Assembly: GCA_963700375.1 (NCBI GenBank)
Contig: CAVOXF010000003.1
Coordinates: forward strand, 310,001 to 374,000
Length of the DNA stretch: 64,000 nucleotides
Direction of reading: 5' to 3'
From: JAHEEL01 sp963700375
GTDB lineage: Bacteria > Actinomycetota > Acidimicrobiia > Spongiisociales > UBA5794
The notes beneath the pieces were generated by a model that saw nothing but the letters and a program-made list of their open reading frames with translations, was not told the origin of the DNA and ran no database searches. Made by a program: the position numbers and the translations under genes. This document shows, in pieces, positions 23,524 to 32,140 of the stretch (position 1 is the first letter of the stretch; each line of letters starts with the position of its first letter).

Positions 23524-24876
23524 ATGACGGTCGAGCACCGTCTGCTCCCGGAGACTCCATTCCGGAGTCTCGACGACTACGTCGCTGCCGGTGGCGGACA
23601 CGGTCTCGAGGCGCTCGATCGGATGGGGCCATCCGACGCACTCGCCGAGATCCGTGCATCGGGATTGCGAGGACGCGGTGGCGCCGGGTTCCCGACCGCA
23701 ATCAAGTTGGGTGGCGTCGCAGCATCGGACGCCGAACGCAAGTTCGTCGTCGCCAACGTCTCCGAAGGTGAACCGGGAACGTTCAAGGACCGGTGGATGC
23801 TCCAGAACAACCCGTACCAGTTGCTCGAAGGTATCACCATCGCCGCACTCATGACCGGCGCAGAGCAAGCCTTCATCGGCATCAAGTACAAGCACTACAA
23901 GGCAATCGATCGACTCGAGCAGGCTGCGGTCGAGATGGTGGACGCCGGGATGATCGGGCAGGTGCCGATCACCATCGTGCGCGGACCGGACGCCTACCTC
24001 TTCGGCGAGGAGAAGGCGATGCTCGAAGTCATCGAGGGCAACGAACCGAAGCCGCGTCTCTATCCACCGTACATGCGGGGCCTGTTCGAGACGCAGGGTT
24101 CGCCGCTGAATACCACCTCGGTCAACAACGCGGAGACGCTGTCCCATCTCCCGAAGATCCTCGCCAACGGGGCCGAATGGTTCCGGTCGGTTGGAACCGG
24201 ACAGTCCCCCGGCACCATGATCTTCGCCCTCGGTGGCGACACCGCCGTCAACACGGTCGTGGAACTCGCGCTCGGCACCCCGATGCGCGACCTCGTCGAG
24301 GTCCACGCCGGCGGCATGCCCGCAGGGCGATCGATCAAGATGATCACCAACGGTGTCTCGAACCGCCCCATTCGGGCCGAGCACCTGGATGTCCCGCTCT
24401 CCTACGAGGGATTGCAGTCGATCGGGAGTGGCCTCGGTTCGGCCGGGTTCACGCTCTACGACGACACGATCTGTCCGGTTCAGGCGATCGGGGCATACGC
24501 CGCATTCAACGCCCGCGGTTCGTGCGGCCAGTGCGTCCCGTGCAAGGTCGGAGCTACCGAACTCGCCCGCCGTCTGATTGCCCTCTCTGAGGGGCGCGGC
24601 GGTGCACAGCAGATGGACGAGATCTCCGGCTGGGTGGCGAAGGTCACCGACTGGAATCGCTGCGGACTTGGAGCCGGCCAGCAGATGCTCGTCGGCGGGT
24701 TCGTCGAGGAATACCCGGACGACATCGCCATGCACCTCGGCGGCATGCCGTGCGAGCGCGACCGCAAGGTCGACGTGCCGGTCGTCGCCGACTGGGACCT
24801 CGAGACCGGCCGGTTCACCTACTACGAAACCCCCGGCTACGCCGAGGGCCTGGAGATCCCCCTCGACCTCCGGTGA
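23524..24876 (+). CDS. NADH dehydrogenase 51 kDa (NuoF-like) flavoprotein, orphan
   Basis: 450 residues. The FMN/NADH-binding part has ASGLRGRGGAGFPTAIK, VVANVSEGEPGTFKDRW and the GPDAYLFGEEKAMLEVIEG loop. An SLBB-like region follows (LVEVHAGGMPAGRS), and the C-terminal [4Fe-4S] domain has SCGQCVPC plus a Cys about 40 residues later (NRCGLG). This is the NuoF fold, shared by complex I and by NAD-dependent formate dehydrogenases or hydrogenases. No nuoE, nuoG, formate dehydrogenase or hydrogenase gene is next to it, so its electron partner is unclear. NADH to ferredoxin or quinone transfer is possible. Confidence 0.85.
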   Translation: MTVEHRLLPETPFRSLDDYVAAGGGHGLEALDRMGPSDALAEIRASGLRGRGGAGFPTAIKLGGVAASDAERKFVVANVSEGEPGTFKDRWMLQNNPYQLLEGITIAALMTGAEQAFIGIKYKHYKAIDRLEQAAVEMVDAGMIGQVPITIVRGPDAYLFGEEKAMLEVIEGNEPKPRLYPPYMRGLFETQGSPLNTTSVNNAETLSHLPKILANGAEWFRSVGTGQSPGTMIFALGGDTAVNTVVELALGTPMRDLVEVHAGGMPAGRSIKMITNGVSNRPIRAEHLDVPLSYEGLQSIGSGLGSAGFTLYDDTICPVQAIGAYAAFNARGSCGQCVPCKVGATELARRLIALSEGRGGAQQMDEISGWVAKVTDWNRCGLGAGQQMLVGGFVEEYPDDIAMHLGGMPCERDRKVDVPVVADWDLETGRFTYYETPGYAEGLEIPLDLR

Positions 24877-24975
24877 TCACGGCGGCGCGCAATCGGAATC
24901 CGGCTGATCCGCCGTGTATTCCGTCGCCCGCGTACTATTCCGGCCCAGTCGCAACCATCTCGAAGGGTCATCCAC

Positions 24976-26515
24976 GTGTCGACGAACGCCAAGCACGATC
25001 CGAGCACCTGCGCACATTGCCTTCGCAACCGCTCGGCTTCGACCGATCTCAGCAGCCGCCCTTCATGGGTTCAGGATGCCGTGTTCTATCAGATCTTCCC
25101 CGACCGCTTCGCGAAGTCCGACCGGGTCCGCAAGCCCGTCAATCTCGAAGCCTGGGACTCTCCCCCGACCTACCACGGCTACAAAGGCGGAGACCTCCTC
25201 GGTGTCGTTGAACACCTCGACTGGCTGAGCAACCTCGGCGTCACGGCGATCTACTTCAACCCCGTCTTCCGGTCGGCCTCGAACCATCGCTATCACACGC
25301 ACGATTACTACCGCATCGATCCAATCCTCGGAACGGATGCCGATTTCGACGAACTCCTCGCGACGTGCCACGAACGCGGCATCCGTGTGATCCTCGACGG
25401 CGTCTTCAATCACTCGAGCCGCGGCTTCTTCCGATTCCACGATGTGCTCGAGAACGGCGAGCAGTCCCCGTACGTCGGATGGTTCCACATCAGCGGGTTC
25501 CCTCTGAACCCCTACGACATGGATGAGCCTGCGAACTACGACGCTTGGTGGGGCATGCGAGCGCTGCCGAAGTTCAACACCGACAACACCGAAGCGCGCG
25601 ACTACCTGATGCGCGTCGGCGAGTACTGGGCCGAGCGGGGCATCGACGGGTGGCGTCTCGACGTGCCGGAGGAGATCCAGACCCCCGGCTTCTGGGAGGA
25701 GTTCAGGGAGCGCACCCGGGCCGTGAACCCCGACCTCTATATCGTCGGGGAGATCTGGTCCGAGGCAAGCGCGTTCGTCAACGACGGTGACCGCTTCGAC
25801 GGCACGATGAACTACCCCTTCACCGCCGCCACGATCGCATTCGCCGTCGGGGACCGCCTGGACACTTCGACGATCATGGACAACCCGCACTACGACGTGG
25901 CCCCGGCCCTGGACGGATCCGGCTACCGACACCGAATCGAACGACTCCTCAACCACTATCCCGAGGCGGCGACTCCTCGCGAACCTCAACCTCCTCGACT
26001 CACACGACACGGCACGCATCCTCTCGATCGCCTCTGATGACGAGGACTCGGTGGTTCTCTCCCTGGCTTTGCTCCTCACGTTCCCCGGTGCGCCGAGCAT
26101 CTACTACGGATCGGAGATCGGACTCGAAGGAGGCCTCGATCCCGACTGCCGCCGGTCGTTCCCCTGGGACTACGAAGACCACTGGAACCAGCGCATCCTC
26201 AGCGCCACCCGGGAACTCATCGCCCTGCGCCACGCTCATCCGGCACTTCGTGGCGCCGGCTACCGGATCGTGTGGCCGCCGGACGACGGCGACGGCTCCA
26301 TGTTGTATGCATTCGAACGCACCGCCGGCGAAGACCGCCTCCTGGTCGTGGTGAACGCCGGACGGTGGAGAGAGACGCAAGCGATCAACCGAGATCAGGT
26401 TCGCTTCGCCACGGCCGACCTCACATGGGGATCCGGCGAACTCGACCCCGGCAAGAACCACACCACGATCTCGATGCCGCCTCGTTCCGCAGCGATCTGG
26501 GTCCTGGGTAGCTGA
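24976..26515 (+). pseudogene. GH13 alpha-amylase/neopullulanase-type enzyme with a 1-nt frameshift
   Basis: Starts with GTG 24976 after GAAGGG. Frame one encodes the barrel up to about residue 334. It includes DGVFNH (region I, Asp141), GWRLDVPEE with nucleophile Asp229, and VGEIW with acid/base Glu259. At about 25972-25978 (GCGACTCCTCGCG) one extra base moves the frame. The shifted frame reads LANLNLLDSHDTARIL (region IV, stabilising Asp), then LTFPGAPSIYYGSEIGLEGG and a complete C-terminal domain to 26515. Frame one stops at 26037 and loses region IV. This is a recent mutation or a sequencing error. Expected role: hydrolysis of maltodextrins or cyclodextrins near the MalEFG-type importer. 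Confidence 0.85.
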
Positions 26516-26525
26516 GTAGCGAGCG

Positions 26526-27866
26526 CTACACGACCACCGAGTCGTAGATCACCTCGTACTCGACGGCACGGGCGCTCCAAGACCAGTCCCTCGTCATGCC
26601 GTTGACCTGCACTTCGGTCCACAGGTCGGGCATCGCGGACCAGTAGCGCATGGCGCGACGAATCGTCTTCGTCAGTGAGGGGTGATCGAACGATCGGAAC
26701 ACGAAGCCGGTTCCATTCTTCGTGTCTTCGTCGATGTCGAACACCGTGTCCTCTAGGCCACCGGTGAAGTGAACGATCGGAGGTGCGCCGTACTGCATGG
26801 CGTAGATCTGACCGAGACCACACGGTTCGTACTGCGATGGCATGAGGTAGCCATCCGAACCGGCGAAGACGAGGCGGGACGCCGATGGCTCGAACGGCAC
26901 GTGGGCGACCGCCTTCGGATGGCGATCGGCCCAAGCGTCCACAAGCGAGTCCAGGTCGCCGCTCCCCATGAAGACGAACCGCACTCCTTCATCAACCAGG
27001 GCGTCGAGGTCGTAGTCGACAAGGCCGAGGCCTTTCTGTCCCGACATCCGGCCGACATTGCCGAGCACGAACCCGTCGTCGAGGCCGTACGTTGTGAGCA
27101 GGGCGCGCCGGGAGGCCTCACGGCCGGCCAGGTCGCGGGCCGAGAACGGCTTGGGGAGGGTCGAGTCGCGGCTCGGGTTCCAGTCGTCGGTGTCGATCCC
27201 GTTGAGGACTCCGAGGAGCGGGCGGAAGACCCCGCGAATCAGACCGCCAAGACCGAACGAGGTCTCATCGACCGCCAACTCCCTGGCATGGCCGGGGCTG
27301 ACCGTCGTTGCCTGGGTCGATCCAACGATGCCTGCCTTCAGGAAGTTCGCCTCGCCGAACCACTCCAGGTCACCGCCCATCACCGAGGCCTTTGGTCCAA
27401 GGCCGAGCAGTTCCACGGAGGGACCGAGCGGGCCGATCATCGGATACGAGGCGTTGTGGATCGTGAACACCGTTGGAACCACGGTCTTGAGTGCAACGGC
27501 TCCGACATGGCTGTCGTGGAGGTGTACGAGGTCGAAGTCACCGGCGAGTTCGGAAACCGCGACGGAGAAACGTGCGAAGCGATCCCAGTTGTCGTCGTAT
27601 GACGAAGAGGCATCGGGCCCGTAGATACCCGGCCGGTCGAACGATTCATCGAGCCAGAACACCACCTCGATGTCTCCATCGCGATGCCGTCGCCAGGGGC
27701 GTCCGGCGAGCTTGCGACCCGGTGTGTCGCCATCCCGGTAGCCCGGAACGACCACCGTGACGTCGTGATCGGCAGCGATCGCATGCGCGAGGCCCGCCAC
27801 GGCGTTCCCCAATCCACCGGTACTGATGAACGGGGCGAGCTCTGCGGAAGCGAACAGGATGTTCAT
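26526..27866 (-). CDS. glgA: Glycogen/starch synthase family (GT5)
   Basis: 446 residues, slightly short for GlgA. It begins MNILFASAELAPFISTGGLGNAVAGLAHAIA, the GT5 nucleotide-sugar site with STGGLG in place of KTGGLG. DLVHLHDSHVGAVALK, VFTIHNASYPM, GVLNGIDTDDWNP, GRMSGQKGLGL and the C-terminal MPSQYEPCGLGQIYAMQYG acidic motif follow in order. It extends alpha-1,4-glucan from ADP- or UDP-glucose in the cytoplasm. It lies 33 nt downstream of the LacI-type regulator on the same strand and converges with the GH13 gene. It may have a glucan substrate other than bulk glycogen. Confidence 0.88.
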   Translation of the reverse strand: MNILFASAELAPFISTGGLGNAVAGLAHAIAADHDVTVVVPGYRDGDTPGRKLAGRPWRRHRDGDIEVVFWLDESFDRPGIYGPDASSSYDDNWDRFARFSVAVSELAGDFDLVHLHDSHVGAVALKTVVPTVFTIHNASYPMIGPLGPSVELLGLGPKASVMGGDLEWFGEANFLKAGIVGSTQATTVSPGHARELAVDETSFGLGGLIRGVFRPLLGVLNGIDTDDWNPSRDSTLPKPFSARDLAGREASRRALLTTYGLDDGFVLGNVGRMSGQKGLGLVDYDLDALVDEGVRFVFMGSGDLDSLVDAWADRHPKAVAHVPFEPSASRLVFAGSDGYLMPSQYEPCGLGQIYAMQYGAPPIVHFTGGLEDTVFDIDEDTKNGTGFVFRSFDHPSLTKTIRRAMRYWSAMPDLWTEVQVNGMTRDWSWSARAVEYEVIYDSVVV

Positions 27867-27899
27867 AGACCCGCATCGTACCGCTTGTAGGCGGACCTG

Positions 27900-28916
27900 C
27901 TATCGGGCGGCGGCCACGGCTTTCACGGGGCCGGTCGACCGTCCGACAACCAACTCGGGAGCGAACACCTGTGTCTGGTTGACAGCGTTCCCCGCGATCG
28001 AATCCAGGAGCAGCTCGGTTGCCGCGGAGGACATGCGATCAATCGGCTGGCGCATCGTCGTGAGCCGTGGTGCCGTATATGACATCGGCGGTGTGCCGTC
28101 GAATCCGATCACGGATACATCGTCCGGAACGGAACCGCCCCAGGCACGAACCGCAGCAATCACGCCGGCCGCCATCAAGTCGTTCGCGGCGATGATCCCC
28201 GTTGCTCCGGCTTCGAGGAGTTGGGCGCTCCCGGCCTGTCCACCCTCATAGGTGAACACCGTCTCGGAGATCATGGTCTCGTCGCAGGCGACGCCGAACC
28301 GATCGGACGCAAGGCGGCAGCCCTCGATCATGTCGAGCGAGGTCGAGTAGCGAAGTGGTCCGATGACCATCCCGATCCGCCGGTGGCCGAGGGTGACGAG
28401 ATGGCGCACCGCGGCGGCCGTGGCCGCTCTCAGGTCGATGGCGATCGCCGGCAGCGGACTCGGATGATGAATGCCGTTGACGAGGACCAGCGGAAGGCCA
28501 CCGTCTCGAGTGGCAACGTAGGAGTCGTAGCCAACCTCGGGCTGTGCATACCGGCCGTTGACGACGATGGCGCCCGCGGCTCGGGACGACACGAAGTGGT
28601 CGAGGTAGTCCTGCTCGTTGACGGTCTCCGATGTGGCAGAGCACACGACCGGGAGCATGCCCCGGCTCGCCAGGTGCGACTGAAGCGACTGTGCGAACAG
28701 CGCGAACACCGGGTTCTCGAGTTCGGGGGTGATGATCCCCACAACTCCGGATCGGCCCACGAGGGACGGTACGTCACGGTAGCCGAGATCACTCACCACA
28801 TCGAGCACGCGTCGACGGGTTGCCTCGGCCACGCCGGGACGACCGTTGAGCACGCGGCTGACCGTGGCTTCACTGACTTCGGCGAGGTGGGCGACTTCGG
28901 CGAGTTTTGGTCTCAT
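27900..28916 (-). CDS. LacI-family transcriptional regulator of the alpha-glucoside locus
   Basis: 338 residues. The N-terminal HTH (LAEVAHLAEVSEATVSRVLNGRPGVAEATRRRVLDVVSDLGY) includes the hinge helix. The periplasmic-binding-like core has GVVGIITPELENPVFA and ends with GFDGTPPMSYTAPRLTTMRQP, typical of sugar-responsive LacI/GalR proteins. It is divergent from the binding-protein gene of the importer and upstream of glgA. The spacer holds a dense array of TTGCAA-type palindromes (28920-28997), so it likely represses both the importer and its own operon until a maltodextrin binds. Start ATG 28916. Confidence 0.93.
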   Translation of the reverse strand: MRPKLAEVAHLAEVSEATVSRVLNGRPGVAEATRRRVLDVVSDLGYRDVPSLVGRSGVVGIITPELENPVFALFAQSLQSHLASRGMLPVVCSATSETVNEQDYLDHFVSSRAAGAIVVNGRYAQPEVGYDSYVATRDGGLPLVLVNGIHHPSPLPAIAIDLRAATAAAVRHLVTLGHRRIGMVIGPLRYSTSLDMIEGCRLASDRFGVACDETMISETVFTYEGGQAGSAQLLEAGATGIIAANDLMAAGVIAAVRAWGGSVPDDVSVIGFDGTPPMSYTAPRLTTMRQPIDRMSSAATELLLDSIAGNAVNQTQVFAPELVVGRSTGPVKAVAAAR

Positions 28917-28919
28917 CGG

Positions 28920-28997
28920 TTGCAAGCGTACGGCATCGTCGTCTATTCTTGCAAGGTCACTGCAAGCTTGCTGCAAGGTTGCAGTGACTTTGCAGGA
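28920..28997. promoter_or_regulatory. Operator array (TTGCAA/CTGCAA palindromes) for the LacI-type regulator
   Basis: Elements seen: TTGCAAGC (28920-28927), palindrome CTTGCAAG (28948-28955), GCAAGCTTGC (28962-28971), CTGCAA-GG-TTGCAG (28971-28984) and TTTGCAG (28990-28996). An outer perfect inverted repeat pairs GTCACTGCAA (28956-28965) with TTGCAGTGAC (28979-28988). The array fills the space between the divergent regulator and binding-protein genes. Related CTTGCAG repeats control maltose and amylase genes in streptomycetes. Confidence 0.75.
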
Positions 28998-29076
28998 CTA
29001 TTGGCAAGGGGGGCGTAGACTCTCCGACGGTCGCGAATCCGCGACCCGAAATCCGTCCACAAGGAGGAACTCCCGA

Positions 29077-30381
29077 ATGAGGAGTCGATTCACAATCCTC
29101 GTCGGTCTGGTACTCGCACTCGCCCTTGTCGCCGCTGCTTGCAGCAGTGACGACACCGGTGACGAGAGCACAACGACCACCGAGGCAACGACCACGACCA
29201 CCGAAGCAGCAACGACCACAACCGCTGTGGAGACCACAACCACTGCCGCGGCAGAGGCGATCGATCTCGTGATCTGGGCCGACGAGAAGCGCGCCCCGAT
29301 CCTCGAGACGCTCGCTCCGAAGGTCCTCGAAGAGACCAACGTCAATCTTGTCATCGACGTGATCGTCTACGACGACCTGCGCGAGCAGGTCACCACGGCC
29401 GCTCCGGCCGGCGAAGGTCCTGACATCTTCATCGGCGCCCACGACTGGACCGGCGAGATGGCCGCAAGCGGCATCTCCGCGCCGATCGACCTCGGCGGAC
29501 GCGACGATGAGTGGTTCCCGGTTGCCCTGCAGTCGTTCAACTACAACGGCCAGCTCTACGCCCTGCCGTACCAGAGCGAAGCGGTTGCTTTGTACTACAA
29601 CACCGACCTCGTCCCCGAGCCGCCGACGACGCTCGACGAGCTCACCGCGATCTGTGACGAGCTCACCGACATCGAGAACTGCTGGGCCATCCCCGGTGGC
29701 GGCGACGGAGCCGACCCGTACCACAACTACGCGTTCGTTTCGGCGCTCGGCGGCTACATCTTCGCCTTCGACGCTGCAACCGGCTACGACGTAACGGACG
29801 TGGGCCTCGACAACGAGGGCGCGATTGCAGGCGTGACAGTGCTCGAGCAGCTCGTCAAGGACGGCTACGTCGGCAATGTCAACGGCGGCGACGCCCAGAC
29901 ACAGTTCCAGGACGGCAAAGCCGCGTTCTTCCTCAGCGGTCCGTGGCAGCTCGCGGGCTTCGACGAGCTCGGGATTCCCTACGGCGTGGCGAAGCTCCCG
30001 ACCATCGAGGGACAGCCGATGCGTCCGTTCCTCGGCGCCGGCGGTTGGTTCATCAACCAGTTCAGTGAGAACACCGGGATCGCCGAGGCGTTCCTCCTCG
30101 ACTACATCGCCACCGATGATGCGATGCTGGCGCTCTACGAGGCCGACCCACGCAACCCGGTCTTCAAGACCACCTTCGAGGCCGTTGCAGCCGACAACCC
30201 GATCGCCGAGACCTTCGCGTTGTCCGGCGCGGACGGCTTCCCGATGCCGAACATCCCAGAGATGGGGAGCGTCTGGGGTCCGCTCGGTGAGCAGATCCTC
30301 GGAGTGCGCAATCTCCAGATCGATGCGGCCACCGCGATGGCGAACGCAGCCGAGCAGGTTCGCGCAGCCGTCGGAGGCTGA
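29077..30381 (+). CDS. Sugar-binding lipoprotein of an ABC importer (MalE-like)
   Basis: 434 residues. A signal peptide ends in a lipobox (ALVAAAC), followed by a Thr/Glu-rich linker of about 40 residues (EATTTTTEAATTTTAVETTTT) and a family 1 solute-binding domain (IDLVIWADEKRAPILETLAPKVLEE, VTTAAPAGEGPDIFIGAHDWTGEMA, YNGQLYALPYQSEAVALYYNTDLV, GKAAFFLSGPWQLAGF). These match maltose/maltodextrin binding proteins. It captures alpha-glucosides outside the membrane. Start ATG 29077 follows AAGGAGGAAC, a very strong ribosome site. It heads the importer operon and lies opposite the LacI-type repressor. Confidence 0.92.
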   Translation: MRSRFTILVGLVLALALVAAACSSDDTGDESTTTTEATTTTTEAATTTTAVETTTTAAAEAIDLVIWADEKRAPILETLAPKVLEETNVNLVIDVIVYDDLREQVTTAAPAGEGPDIFIGAHDWTGEMAASGISAPIDLGGRDDEWFPVALQSFNYNGQLYALPYQSEAVALYYNTDLVPEPPTTLDELTAICDELTDIENCWAIPGGGDGADPYHNYAFVSALGGYIFAFDAATGYDVTDVGLDNEGAIAGVTVLEQLVKDGYVGNVNGGDAQTQFQDGKAAFFLSGPWQLAGFDELGIPYGVAKLPTIEGQPMRPFLGAGGWFINQFSENTGIAEAFLLDYIATDDAMLALYEADPRNPVFKTTFEAVAADNPIAETFALSGADGFPMPNIPEMGSVWGPLGEQILGVRNLQIDAATAMANAAEQVRAAVGG

Positions 30382-30389
30382 TCAAGCAA

Positions 30390-30453
30390 GTGACCGCGGG
30401 ATTCGTCCCGCTCACGTGACAGAAGCGGGAGGGGTTTCGGCCCCTCCCGCTTC
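30390..30453 (+). terminator. Two hairpins between binding-protein and permease genes (partial terminator)
   Basis: An imperfect hairpin (30390-30415, GTGACCGCGGGA against TCCCGCTCAC) is followed by a perfect 13-bp stem (GAAGCGGGAGGGG with CCCCTCCCGCTTC, 30422-30453, loop TTTCGG). No U-run follows. Such structures often stabilise the upstream mRNA so that more binding protein than permease is made. Confidence 0.6.
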
Positions 30454-30496
30454 GCGTCCGGTCCCGCCCCGACAAGCCGATTATCATGCCGGCCGA

Positions 30497-32140
30497 ATGA
30501 CCGATCTCGACATCCGACAACCCGAAGGCAGCGAACGACCCGACCGATGGTCCTCGTCGCTCGGCCTCGGGTTCTGGCTCAAGATGGCAGGTCTTGCCCT
30601 CCTCGATGCACTGGCCGTATATGCGTTCATCGTGTTCATCGGCGAAGGCGACTGGGTGATCGCCGGATTCCTTGCGGTCCTCGTCGTGCTCATCAACTGG
30701 GTCTATGTCTGGCCTGGAACCGGCGCACTCAGGTGGCTGACCCCAGGCCTGACATTCCTGCTCGTCTTCATGATCATTCCGATCATCTTCACGGCGTTTG
30801 TTTCGGTGACGAACTGGTCGACGGGTCATACGCTGACGAAGGACCAGGCGATCGAGGTCCTGGAATCGAAGCCGTACCTGGATCCCGACGCGGCCGAGGT
30901 GGTCTTCGAACTCGCGGTGTACCAAGACGCGGGAACGGGAGAACTTCTGTTCTTGCTCGTCAACGACGAAACCGGCGAGGTCATCGCGGGGATTCCGCGA
31001 CCCGCCTCCGACGAACCGGCCGAGGACGGTACGGTGGATCTTGCCAGCTACGCCGTCGTCGAAGGCGACGACGGCCTCCCTGCGAGCGTCGGCCCCTTCG
31101 TACGGCTCTCCGGCCCCGGCCTCTTCGCGGTTGCGAACGAACTGAAGAGTTGGACGCTGGACCTGCCGAACGGCGAGGCGATCCCTATCGGCACCAGCAG
31201 GATTCGTGTTGTGCAGGGGGCCCAGCGGTTCGTGTACGCACCGGAGACCGACACGCTATTCGACAGGGCAACCGATCAGGCGTGTGCGCCCGACGATGAA
31301 GGCAGTTTCGTGTGCGCTGACGGCACGGTCCTCGAGCCCGGCTGGCGCGTTGTCATCGGATTCGAGAACTACTGGGACATTCTCACCGACTCCAGGATTC
31401 GCGGTCCGATCCTCGGCGTCCTCGTTTGGAACATCATCTTCGCTCTCGGGTCGGTGGTGCTCACCTTCACACTCGGACTCGCCCTTGCGTTGACCTTCAA
31501 CAGCAAACGGATGAGAGGGACCGGGATCTACCGGTCGATCTACATCCTGCCCTATGCCATACCGGCGTTCCTGAGCGTTCTCATCTGGCGCGGTCTCCTC
31601 AACGAGCAATTCGGACAAATCAACAGCCTGCTCGGGACGTTCGGCATCGATCCGGTGCCGTGGCTCACGAATCCGACCTGGGCGAAGATCGCCCTGCTCT
31701 TGGTCAATACCTGGCTCGGATTCACCTACATGTATCTCATCTCGACCGGGGCGCTCACATCGATCCCAACCGAGCTACAGGAAGCGGCTCGCGTCGACGG
31801 TGCGAGCGCATTCCAGGTATTCCGGCGGATCACGTTCCCAATGCTCATGGTCTCGTTGGCTCCGCTCCTCATCGGGTCGTTCGCATTCAACTTCAACAAT
31901 TTCGTCATCGTCGAGTTTCTCACGCAAGGGGGTCCACCGATCCTCGACGCATCGGTGCCCGTGGGAGCAACCGACATCCTGATCACATTCACGTTCAACA
32001 TCGCTGTGTCCGCCGGCCGCGGGAACAACTACGGCGTCGGAACGGCGATCACGATCCTCATCTTCTTCATCCTGGTGATCATCTCGAGCATCAGCTTCCG
32101 ATTCACCCGGCGCTTGGAGGACATCTATGGCGGACTCTGA
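30497..32140 (+). CDS. Maltose-type ABC permease (MalF-like)
   Basis: 547 residues. Three N-terminal helices (about 28-115) precede a large exported domain (about 116-290, AVYQDAGTGELLFLLVNDETGEV...) like the periplasmic P2 loop of MalF. A transport core then carries the EAA motif (TELQEAARVDGASAFQVFRRITFPM), which contacts the ATPase. ENYWDILTDSRIRGPILGVLVWNIIF is typical of MalF. Start ATG 30497 lies after the intergenic hairpins. It overlaps the next permease gene by 14 nt. Cytoplasmic membrane; transports maltose or maltodextrins. Confidence 0.93.
   Translation: MTDLDIRQPEGSERPDRWSSSLGLGFWLKMAGLALLDALAVYAFIVFIGEGDWVIAGFLAVLVVLINWVYVWPGTGALRWLTPGLTFLLVFMIIPIIFTAFVSVTNWSTGHTLTKDQAIEVLESKPYLDPDAAEVVFELAVYQDAGTGELLFLLVNDETGEVIAGIPRPASDEPAEDGTVDLASYAVVEGDDGLPASVGPFVRLSGPGLFAVANELKSWTLDLPNGEAIPIGTSRIRVVQGAQRFVYAPETDTLFDRATDQACAPDDEGSFVCADGTVLEPGWRVVIGFENYWDILTDSRIRGPILGVLVWNIIFALGSVVLTFTLGLALALTFNSKRMRGTGIYRSIYILPYAIPAFLSVLIWRGLLNEQFGQINSLLGTFGIDPVPWLTNPTWAKIALLLVNTWLGFTYMYLISTGALTSIPTELQEAARVDGASAFQVFRRITFPMLMVSLAPLLIGSFAFNFNNFVIVEFLTQGGPPILDASVPVGATDILITFTFNIAVSAGRGNNYGVGTAITILIFFILVIISSISFRFTRRLEDIYGGL

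Noticed and set aside
23389..24735. 448-codon minus-strand frame opposite the NuoF-like gene
   Set aside because: Antisense to conserved FMN and Fe-S motifs; no recognisable domain of its own.
25960..26060. Programmed ribosomal frameshift in the GH13 gene
   Set aside because: No slippery heptamer, internal Shine-Dalgarno or evident pseudoknot; family members are not known to use frameshifting. A mutation or sequence error is simpler.
29150..29260. Thr-codon-rich repeat in the binding-protein gene as a CRISPR or satellite
   Set aside because: It is the low-complexity linker after a lipobox, in frame, and similar linkers occur in other lipoproteins here.
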